A stretch of DNA of 64,000 bases from Metapseudomonas resinovorans DSM 21078 (lineage in GTDB: Bacteria; Pseudomonadota; Gammaproteobacteria; Pseudomonadales; Pseudomonadaceae), in assembly GCF_000423545.1 (NCBI RefSeq), contig NZ_AUIE01000001.1:372001-436000 (forward strand). Direction: 5' to 3'. The notes below the pieces were generated by a model that had not been told where the DNA came from, did not search any database, and saw nothing but the letters and a program-made list of their open reading frames with translations. Numbering within the stretch: position 1 is the stretch's first letter; every line of letters begins with the position of its first letter. Position numbers and translations under genes: made by a program. Positions 57,362-64,000 of this stretch are shown here, one piece after another.

Positions 57362-58375
57362 ATGCGTGTACTGGTAACAGGGGGTGCTGGATTCATCGGT
57401 TCTCACGTGCTGGTGGATCTAGTGCGCCAAGGAGCGCATGTCGTTGTGCTTGATAATTTGAAAAATAGCTCTGTCAAGTCAGTGTTGCGGGTTGAAAGAA
57501 TCACCGGGGCCTCCATTCGTTTAGTCGTAGGTGATGTTCGAGATCAAAGTCTTATAGAGAACCTGCTGCTTGGGGAGGAGATTGACTCCGTTATTCATCT
57601 GGCGGGATTGAAGGCGGTTGGTGAGAGTTGCGAGATACCCCTTGGGTATTATGAGAATAACGTCCAGGCGGCGGTTTCTCTTTTAAGGGCTATGGAGAAT
57701 TGCCAGGTCTTTAATTTGGTATTTAGCTCGTCTGCGACTGTGTATCGAATGCCTACGCCATTACCTCTTTCAGAAGACTCTCGCGTGGGTAAGTGCAGTA
57801 GTCCTTATGGTCGGAGCAAACTCATGGTTGAAAGCATGCTCCGTGATCTTTCCCATGCTGATCGTCGTTGGTCAGTTGCGTTGCTGCGTTACTTCAATCC
57901 GATCGGTGCACATGAAAGCGGACTTATCGGAGATGACCCAAATGGGATTCCCGATAACCTGCTTCCGTTCGTAGCTCAGGTTGCAATTGGGCGTCTAGGA
58001 AAGTTGGTCATCCATGGCGGCGATTATCCCACTGCCGATGGTACTGGCGTCAGGGACTATGTCCATGTGTGTGACCTCGCATCCGGACACGTCAAGGCTC
58101 TCGACTACCTGGAGCGCCACACCGGTTGTCATACTTGGAACCTTGGGACTGGCATCGGATACTCTGTCTTGGAGGTTGTCGCGGCTTTTGAGCGTGTGTC
58201 TGGTAAGCGCATTCCGTATGAGATATCGGCGCGTCGCTCGGGCGACGTGGCAGCCTGTTGGGCGGACGTTTCTAAGGCCAATCGCGAGCTTGGCTGGAAG
58301 GCGGTGCGCGGGTTGGATTGCATGGTTGCTGATGCGTGGCGCTGGCAGTCCAAGAATCCTAGTGGCTACGCGTGA
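57362..58375 (+). CDS. galE: UDP-glucose 4-epimerase-like (GalE) NDP-sugar epimerase
   Basis: A 337-residue extended SDR from the ATG giving MRVLVTGGAGFIGSH; a GTG six bases upstream is also possible. The cofactor motif is TGGAGFIGSH; the active Ser lies in SSSATVY and the Tyr-Lys pair in YGRSK (about residues 155-159). RYFNPIGAHESG and YVHVCDLASGHVKALDYL are as in GalE. It interconverts UDP-Glc/GlcNAc and the galacto-forms and supplies sugars for the polysaccharide below. GC is visibly lower than in the housekeeping genes, suggesting acquisition. The next gene's start overlaps its stop. Confidence 0.93.
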   Translation: MRVLVTGGAGFIGSHVLVDLVRQGAHVVVLDNLKNSSVKSVLRVERITGASIRLVVGDVRDQSLIENLLLGEEIDSVIHLAGLKAVGESCEIPLGYYENNVQAAVSLLRAMENCQVFNLVFSSSATVYRMPTPLPLSEDSRVGKCSSPYGRSKLMVESMLRDLSHADRRWSVALLRYFNPIGAHESGLIGDDPNGIPDNLLPFVAQVAIGRLGKLVIHGGDYPTADGTGVRDYVHVCDLASGHVKALDYLERHTGCHTWNLGTGIGYSVLEVVAAFERVSGKRIPYEISARRSGDVAACWADVSKANRELGWKAVRGLDCMVADAWRWQSKNPSGYA

Positions 58376-59523
58376 ACGCTTCGTCTTCAGAGCGAGAGGT
58401 TCCGTTCCACCGATTGGCGCTCGTATCCAATCAGGCCTTTTCACTATGCAATTTCCGTAGTGACTTCATCCGCGAAGTTGTCAGCAGAGGAGTACAGGTA
58501 TACGCATTAGCGCCGGACTACGATGCTGAGACGCGAAGCCGGGTAGAAGCGCTAGGTGCTATCCCTGTTTCATTCGCACTCTCGCGAGCGAGTATGAATC
58601 CTGCGCGGGAACTTCTAATTGTCCTGAAACTGATGCGCAAGTTTTCGGAGCTGAACGTGGACGCAGTCTTCAGCTTCTTCATCAAGCCTGTTATTTATGG
58701 CGGAATTGCTGCTTGGCTCGCCGGCATTCCGTTGCGTTACTCAATGATCGAAGGTGCGGGATATGTATACTCGGGCGGCGGACGCGATTCTATTCTTCGC
58801 CTCTTTCTTCGGCATATCGTCACTCGAGCGATTAGGTTGAGCCTTGGCTTATCCCGGCGTGTTTTCCTTTTGAATCAGGATGACTTCAACCTGTTCATCA
58901 CACCGAAAATGGCGCGCTCCGGCAAAGTGGTGGTACTTCCCGGCATAGGTGTTGACCTTGACTACTTCTCCCTAAGCCCGGCCGTGCAGGTGCCTATCAC
59001 TTTCGTCCTGGTCGCGCGTTTGCTCAAGGAAAAGGGGGTCTATGACTTCGTGGCGGCTGCTCGCCTCGTGAGATCGAGGAACAAGTTCGTACGTTTCCTG
59101 ATCGTAGGAGGTATCGACCAGCACCCCAGTGCAGTTCCCTACGCAGAGATCAGACAGTGGGTTGATGAGGGCCTGATACAGTGGCCCGGCCATGTTGCAG
59201 ACGTAAAGAGCTGGGTAAGAAATGCCAGTGTATTCGTCCTCCCGTCGTATTACCGGGAAGGGCTGCCGAGAAGTACTCAGGAGGCCATGTCACTGGGAAA
59301 GCCGATCATCACCACGGATTGGATTGGCTGTCGAGAAACCGTCATGGATGGTGTGAACGGATTCTTGGTTCCGGTCAGGGACCCGACAAGTTTGGCTGCA
59401 GCCATGTTCAGGTTCATCGAGCGGCCAGCCCTAATCAACAGCATGGGTGCAGCCAGTCGTTGCCTTGCCGAACAGCGCTACGACGTTTCAGTCATCAACA
59501 GCACGGTTTTGTCGGCGCTGTAG
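58372..59523 (+). CDS. GT4-family glycosyltransferase
   Basis: A 383-residue GT-B enzyme starting at a GTG that overlaps the galE stop. N-terminal signatures are FSLCNFRSDFIREVVSRGVQVYALAPD and FSFFIKPVIYGGIAAWLAG, and the C-terminal donor half has ARLLKEKGVYDFV and the EGLPRSTQEAMSLGKPII motif with its Glu pair. It resembles PglA/WbpX-like alpha-glycosyltransferases that extend undecaprenyl-linked sugars. The acceptor and sugar are unknown. Confidence 0.85.
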   Translation: MNASSSEREVPFHRLALVSNQAFSLCNFRSDFIREVVSRGVQVYALAPDYDAETRSRVEALGAIPVSFALSRASMNPARELLIVLKLMRKFSELNVDAVFSFFIKPVIYGGIAAWLAGIPLRYSMIEGAGYVYSGGGRDSILRLFLRHIVTRAIRLSLGLSRRVFLLNQDDFNLFITPKMARSGKVVVLPGIGVDLDYFSLSPAVQVPITFVLVARLLKEKGVYDFVAAARLVRSRNKFVRFLIVGGIDQHPSAVPYAEIRQWVDEGLIQWPGHVADVKSWVRNASVFVLPSYYREGLPRSTQEAMSLGKPIITTDWIGCRETVMDGVNGFLVPVRDPTSLAAAMFRFIERPALINSMGAASRCLAEQRYDVSVINSTVLSAL

Positions 59524-59547
59524 TTTTTATCTTCGTAGGCGAATCCT

Positions 59548-60813
59548 ATGCGAATACATGAACCCGCGCTCGTTGCTAGCGGAATCAGCAAGTGCTTTCG
59601 GGCTTATCAGTCTTCCCGGCATCGCTTACTGCAAGCCCTGTTTGGTCAGCGACGAAAGCTCTATGACGAGTTCTGGGCATTGCAGGACGTTGACTTCCGG
59701 GTGTCTCGCGGTGAGGTCGTAGGCATCATTGGGCGCAATGGATCAGGGAAGTCTACGCTGCTTCAAATTCTGGCCGGCACGCTGCGGCCCACTAGCGGCC
59801 AAGTTGCCCGTTCAGGTCGCGTTGCTGCCTTGCTTGAGTTAGGGGCGGGGTTCAATCCTGATTACAGCGGGCGAGAGAACATCCTGTTCAATGCGCGGCT
59901 GCTGGGTCTAACTAACCAGGAAATCATGGAAAAGCTCGAGGCCATCATCCGCTTCGCCGATATCGGAACTTTCATAGATCGGCCGGTCAAGACTTATTCC
60001 AGTGGAATGTTCGTGCGCCTGGCCTTTGCCATCAGTGCTCATGTGGACGCTGAGCTACTGATCATTGACGAGGCTCTGGCAGTGGGTGATGCGGCGTTTC
60101 AATTCAAATGTCTCACCAGGCTCGAACAGTTGCTCCAGCAAGGTGTCACCGTTTTGCTGGTGTCCCACGATGTCCAAATGATCAAGAGCTATTGCAGTCG
60201 GGCGGTGTATCTGCGTGATGGGATCGTAATGTTCGATGGCGATTGCCAGATGGCAACCGAACTCTACCTTCGCGACAGCGTCGAAACCGATCGCGCTGAA
60301 CTGGCCTCTGGGCGCATGCAGTCGTCGAAGGCACTGGGTTGTGATGGTATTGGCTATGGCAATGGACTGGGTCATATCGATTTGGTCCGGATGGGCGTGG
60401 GAAGCCAGGTACGCGACTACTTCGAGTCCGGGGAGCGGATCTGGATCGAGTTACAGGCCTATGTGGGCGTCCCTGTATCTGTTCCCAAGATCACGCTGAC
60501 CATTCGTGACCAGCGTGGCTACAACTTGTACGGCGTAAGCAACCTGTTGCTAGGCACCCCATTGAGTGTCGAGCCGGATGGCAGCATACGCACGCGCATC
60601 AGCTTTAACTGCGATCTACAGGCGGGTGAATACGCGGTGACTCTTCGCTTGGAGCGATCCTTGTCCGAGTCACTTTGCGAGCTACTGGACAAACAAGTGA
60701 GCGCGGCCACGTTTACCGTCATGAATCCCCGCAAGCATTTCGACGCCGTGGTCAATCTGCATGGCGCCTTCGAACCCATCACCTCATTGACTGCATGCGG
60801 GACGTCATTGTGA
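59548..60813 (+). CDS. wzt: ABC transporter ATPase, O-polysaccharide exporter subunit Wzt with C-terminal carbohydrate-binding-type domain
   Basis: A 421-residue protein. The ATPase half has Walker A GRNGSGKST (about 63), the signature YSSGMFVRLAFAIS and Walker B LLIIDEALAVGD, with the H-loop SHDVQM. Residues ~265-400 form a separate beta-sandwich domain (ITLTIRDQRGYNLYG and EYAVTLRLERS) like the Wzt-C domain that recognises the modified non-reducing end of O-antigens. No Wzm permease gene is seen; it may lie beyond the right edge. The stop overlaps the next start (GTGA). Confidence 0.9.
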   Translation: MRIHEPALVASGISKCFRAYQSSRHRLLQALFGQRRKLYDEFWALQDVDFRVSRGEVVGIIGRNGSGKSTLLQILAGTLRPTSGQVARSGRVAALLELGAGFNPDYSGRENILFNARLLGLTNQEIMEKLEAIIRFADIGTFIDRPVKTYSSGMFVRLAFAISAHVDAELLIIDEALAVGDAAFQFKCLTRLEQLLQQGVTVLLVSHDVQMIKSYCSRAVYLRDGIVMFDGDCQMATELYLRDSVETDRAELASGRMQSSKALGCDGIGYGNGLGHIDLVRMGVGSQVRDYFESGERIWIELQAYVGVPVSVPKITLTIRDQRGYNLYGVSNLLLGTPLSVEPDGSIRTRISFNCDLQAGEYAVTLRLERSLSESLCELLDKQVSAATFTVMNPRKHFDAVVNLHGAFEPITSLTACGTSL

Positions 60814-62522
60814 AGTCTTCCAGCCCGACAGCCGTTACGCTGGTTTTCGTCGTCCATGGTGGCGAGCTAGAAGTCAAGGCAGCCATATTGGCGGCATCGC
60901 TGCGCAAGGTGTTTGGCTTTTCAATCACTATTCTTGCCGCCTTGCCTGTTTCGTCTTCATCATGGGGCGACTTGAGCGATGCATCCCGACGCCTTTACCG
61001 ACGTCTATCTATTCCCCTGATACCGATCGAGAACCCTTTCGGCACCCGCTATCCCATCGGCAATAAGTTCGCAGCGCTGGCGCTTGGGCCGGAAAGTGGG
61101 CACACGCTGTTTCTCGACAGTGACATGATTTGCCTGAGGGCGTTCGACTTAGAGCTCTTCTGCAACGTCGATGCCGCCCTCAAGCCCGCAGACATGGCAC
61201 TCGTGCCGAGCGAACTAGGCTATTGGCGCTTCCTCTACGCAATTGCCGGGCTGGAACTGCCTGATAATCGCGTCGTGACGACGTGTACCGAAGAAGTAAT
61301 ACCGGCGTACTTCAACGCTGGGTTCATTCTGGTACGTAATGCCAGGAGTTTCTCCCGACGTTGGTTGGAGATTGCAGAGCAAATCGATGGCGATGCAACC
61401 ATAAGCCACAAAATGCCTTGGCTGGACCAGTTGGCACTACCGGTCGCCTTGAAAGCAGAGCGATATCGCACTCGCATACTGGGTGAACGGTTCAATTACC
61501 CTCTTCACATCAAGACGTTACCGGCTGATGGGGTGTTGCCGTTCTTGTGTCACTACCACGACTTTGGTTCACTGGTTCGTGAGCCCGAGGTGCGCGCCAG
61601 TCTGACTACGTTGCTGTCTACCTTCCCTGAACTGCGAGAAGTAGCGTCCGCAAACGGTGACTGCCATCTTTCACAGCTCCAGCCTTATTTCCCACGACCG
61701 CATGCCGGGGCTCGCGAGCCCATCCCTGCAACGCACGCCGATCTGGTCCTGACTGGTATTCCTCGTAGTGGGACGAGCTACCTCTGTCGCCTGCTTTCGG
61801 AACTGCCGGACACCGTCGTACTCAATGAGCCGCCCCAGGCACTCGACCTGTTGAACGCCACTCCTGCGCCCTGGGCGTTGCCGCGCTACTACGCAGAATT
61901 GCGGCGCGACATCCTGTCTGGGAAACCGGTGCCGAACAAGCATGTGGACGGGCAACTGATTGACGATACTGCTCGTGGAGTCGACCAGTCCTCGGATTAC
62001 TTCCCCTCTGTGTCCGGTCCGTCGTTTCGCCTGGCAACCAAGAACACGCTGGGCTACCTGTCGCGTCTGCGGCTGATTCGCAAGGTAATGCCCAAGGCAA
62101 CGTTCATTGTGTCTATCCGACATCCCTACGACACCTTGAGTTCTTGGTCGAGCACGTTCCAACACCTGCGCTACGCCGACATCGCGAGTCAGCCGTTGGG
62201 AAATCCCGATGACCCTTGCCTAACAGGTTGGCAGCGCAAAGCACTGCTGGCCATCATCGCCACTGAGAGTTTGCCGGTTCGGCGTGCACTGTGGTGGCGA
62301 TACTTGGCATTGCAGGTCGAGGACGCGGCGGACTTTGCCCAGGTGTTGCGGTACGAAGACCTGGTTGAGGCCCCAGGTAGCACGCTTGAGGCATGCCTAC
62401 GCAGTCGTATCACGGTTTCTTCGAAGCCAAGGGCCTGGGGCAAAGGGCTTGCGCTCGACGAACAAGACCTCGTGGCAAGCATCGTCCACGATGTCGCGGA
62501 ACGCTTCAACTACAGCCTGTAA
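60810..62522 (+). CDS. Glycosyltransferase-sulfotransferase fusion protein
   Basis: A 570-residue fusion from the GTG overlapping the wzt stop; an ATG at 60795 is an alternative. The N-terminal ~290 residues are a GT-A type transferase with the DxD-like LDSDMICL (about residue 102) and YFNAGFILVRNARSFSRRW. The C-terminal part (about 310-570) is a sulfotransferase: the PAPS 5'-phosphosulfate loop GIPRSGTSYLCRLL and the 3'-phosphate segment SIRHPYDTLSSWSSTF, with RYEDLV later. It would add a sugar and then sulfate, or sulfate a neighbouring residue, on the cluster's polysaccharide. The sugar is unknown. Confidence 0.85.
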   Translation: MKSSSPTAVTLVFVVHGGELEVKAAILAASLRKVFGFSITILAALPVSSSSWGDLSDASRRLYRRLSIPLIPIENPFGTRYPIGNKFAALALGPESGHTLFLDSDMICLRAFDLELFCNVDAALKPADMALVPSELGYWRFLYAIAGLELPDNRVVTTCTEEVIPAYFNAGFILVRNARSFSRRWLEIAEQIDGDATISHKMPWLDQLALPVALKAERYRTRILGERFNYPLHIKTLPADGVLPFLCHYHDFGSLVREPEVRASLTTLLSTFPELREVASANGDCHLSQLQPYFPRPHAGAREPIPATHADLVLTGIPRSGTSYLCRLLSELPDTVVLNEPPQALDLLNATPAPWALPRYYAELRRDILSGKPVPNKHVDGQLIDDTARGVDQSSDYFPSVSGPSFRLATKNTLGYLSRLRLIRKVMPKATFIVSIRHPYDTLSSWSSTFQHLRYADIASQPLGNPDDPCLTGWQRKALLAIIATESLPVRRALWWRYLALQVEDAADFAQVLRYEDLVEAPGSTLEACLRSRITVSSKPRAWGKGLALDEQDLVASIVHDVAERFNYSL

Positions 62523-62539
62523 TACCAGGAGGGCTGTCT

Positions 62540-63265
62540 ATGCCTGATATCAGTTTGATCATGAACTTTCATGCCGAGGGAGTACAGGCTCATTGGAGCC
62601 TGCTGGGGTTTCAGCGCATGCGTGACTATGCGTTGCGCTGCAATCTAAATGTGCAATTGATTGCAGTGCTTGATCGGTCCGATGCGGACACCCGGCGCAT
62701 GGTGAGCGGGCATCCGGTGTTGTGCGCGGGAGACAAGGTTCTTGAGGTGGAGCACGGTGATTTGGGACTCTCGCGGAATGCGGGCGTGGCGAGCGCCGAT
62801 GCCTTGCATGTCGGCTTTTTGGATGGCGATGACTACTGCTCGGCGAACTGGTTGGTGGAGGCGCTGCGCGCGGCGACCGCTGCAGGCCACAGCATCGTGG
62901 TCCATCCCGAATACACCCTCAGTCACGGCACCTGCCAATTGATTGGTCGATCGGTTGACCAGCTCGTCGAGGATTATCCCCTAGATAGCTGCTTCAAGCA
63001 TCACCCTTGGGTTTCGGTCGTGTTTGCGGCGAAATCCGTGTTCCTGGAGATTCCCTATCGGGAGACTCGAGTGCTGGAAACCGGCTATGGGTACGAGGAC
63101 TGGGATTGGAACCTGCAAGTCGTGGCGTCTGGCCGGAAGCATACCCTGGCCGCGCAAACCTGCCTGTTCTACAGACGCAAGGACCAGTCGATGCTGGTTG
63201 CCATGAATGCACGCAAGGCATTGGTGCGGCCTGGTCCATTCTTCGACGGTCGGCCGTTCGACTGA
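62540..63265 (+). CDS. GT2-family glycosyltransferase
   Basis: A 241-residue GT-A protein from the ATG behind AGGAGGG. The GT2 signatures are the DLGLSRNAGVASADALHVGFLDGDDYCS segment (the DxD at about residue 95) and GYEDWDWNLQ, a catalytic base-like Glu-Asp. It lacks any membrane helix. It follows the fusion gene by 17 bases, so it belongs to the same operon. Confidence 0.85.
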   Translation: MPDISLIMNFHAEGVQAHWSLLGFQRMRDYALRCNLNVQLIAVLDRSDADTRRMVSGHPVLCAGDKVLEVEHGDLGLSRNAGVASADALHVGFLDGDDYCSANWLVEALRAATAAGHSIVVHPEYTLSHGTCQLIGRSVDQLVEDYPLDSCFKHHPWVSVVFAAKSVFLEIPYRETRVLETGYGYEDWDWNLQVVASGRKHTLAAQTCLFYRRKDQSMLVAMNARKALVRPGPFFDGRPFD

Positions 63266-63364
63266 GCCGTCCTCGTCAAGAGTTCATCCAAGCATACTGG
63301 CGTATGCGCCATTCAATATCGCGCCTTCGGCTTGGTGGCGTTCTGATTGTAAGTGAGTCATCAC

Positions 63365-64000
63365 ATGAGTTTCGAGTACAGAGTCAAAGCCTGTGCCTTG
63401 CACTTGTTGCAACCCCTTTATCGACCTCTGCTTGGTGAACTGCGTCGTTTTCTATCCGATCGGCAGGTGCAGCGATTCCAGCGGTTGTGCGGCCGCATCA
63501 GAGACCGTCTGGCCCAAGACGCGACGCAACATTCCACGGTCGCGCCTGCATTACTCCCTGAATGGATCGTGGAGGAGATGAAGGCCTTGGCCAGAATTGA
63601 GCCCGGACTGTATCCAACTGAGGAGAAAGTGTGCAGTTTCACGTATTGGACGGCTCCGATCGACAATACTGCGGGGCAGCTGTATCGAGCATGCGTGGCT
63701 GATTTTCTCGAACCGGCGCCGGATGTAGTGTTCCTCATACCGCATCTGCAGCGTGGGGGCGCTGATCTTGGAATACTTCACCATGTTCGGCTTTGTACCG
63801 AGATGGACATGCGTGTGACGGTCGTGACGACGCGGGATGTGGTTTCGCCTTGGCTCAATCGACTGCCGGAACAGGTTCGGGTAGTCGAGTTCGGGAGGTT
63901 GAGCCACCTATTGAGCGGGTTGGATCGGCGGCTCGTGTTGATTCGGCTGTTGCTGCAATGCCCAGCGAAACGCATTCACCTGATCAACTCACAACTGGGG
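63365..64000 (+). CDS. GT4-like glycosyltransferase, N-terminal part (runs off the window)
   Basis: The frame opens at an ATG at 63365 and stays open to the last base (212 codons), so no stop is visible. A helical ~110-residue N-terminus precedes VVFLIPHLQRGGADLGILHHVRLC, the nucleotide-sugar-independent Gly-Gly-Ala loop typical of GT4 N-termini in O-antigen clusters. Strand-helix units of a GT-B fold follow (MRVTVVTTRD, RVVEFGRLSHLL). It is probably a large multi-domain transferase. The end of the gene and the rest of the cluster lie beyond the window. Confidence 0.75.
   Translation, partial: MSFEYRVKACALHLLQPLYRPLLGELRRFLSDRQVQRFQRLCGRIRDRLAQDATQHSTVAPALLPEWIVEEMKALARIEPGLYPTEEKVCSFTYWTAPIDNTAGQLYRACVADFLEPAPDVVFLIPHLQRGGADLGILHHVRLCTEMDMRVTVVTTRDVVSPWLNRLPEQVRVVEFGRLSHLLSGLDRRLVLIRLLLQCPAKRIHLINSQLG

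Overview
The window is bacterial chromosome of high GC content and very dense coding, and it reads as a Pseudomonas related to the P. aeruginosa lineage. That placement rests on gene order recalled from P. aeruginosa, not on a search: ccmF-ccmG-ccmH-ccmI; plpD beside rfaD; cyaB, DUF962, AraC and trkH; a CpxR/Spy/CpxA-like set; yciI-yciB-PHP-yciO; scpA-scpB-rluB; yciK-mupP-ubiG-mtaD/mtnA-gyrA-serC-pheA-hisC-tyrA::aroA-cmk.

Layout. 1-3.6 kb: end of the cytochrome c maturation operon plus a lipoprotein gene. 3.8-5.4 kb: a DUF4124 protein and an unknown membrane protein. 5.4-9.5 kb: periplasmic sulfate-binding protein, the PlpD-type autotransporter phospholipase, a small CxxC protein and an internally deleted rfaD. 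9.5-13.6 kb: DMT exporter, CsaA, an AraC regulator, and a phosphoesterase/glycosyltransferase pair. 13.6-14.2 kb: a non-coding multi-hairpin element. 14.2-21.1 kb: class III adenylate cyclase, DUF962 protein, AraC regulator, two tandem TrkH paralogues and a nitroreductase. 21.1-24.2 kb: envelope-stress two-component set with a Spy/CpxP-like chaperone between regulator and kinase. 24.2-30.2 kb: small housekeeping genes, then scpA-scpB-rluB. 30.3-35.0 kb: diguanylate cyclase, yciK, mupP, ubiG, mtaD. 35.1-45.6 kb: mtnA, gyrA and the aromatic amino acid block down to cmk, ending in a strong terminator.

After cmk the expected rpsA-ihfB genes are absent and the content becomes accessory. 45.7-48.6 kb holds a bile-acid-symporter-like transporter with a divergent AraC regulator and an enoyl-CoA hydratase homologue. 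49.0-54.6 kb is a drug-efflux cassette (DHA2 MFS pump and a HlyD adaptor whose N-terminus looks like a piece of a short-chain dehydrogenase), an NmrA-like oxidoreductase and a winged-helix/TolB/TPR regulator. 54.6-55.4 kb is AT-rich non-coding DNA with a possible IS630 remnant. 55.4-57.2 kb encodes a 596-residue exported protein that may be an S-layer or other abundant surface protein, closed by a strong terminator. From 57.3 kb to the right edge runs a cell-surface polysaccharide cluster: galE-like epimerase, GT4, Wzt-type ABC ATPase with a C-terminal substrate domain, a glycosyltransferase-sulfotransferase fusion, a GT2 and a truncated GT4.

The most interesting part is the right end. A candidate surface-layer protein sits directly beside an ABC-dependent polysaccharide cluster that encodes a sulfotransferase fused to a glycosyltransferase, so the cell may make a sulfated O-polysaccharide, possibly the anchor of that surface protein. 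The last step is inference.
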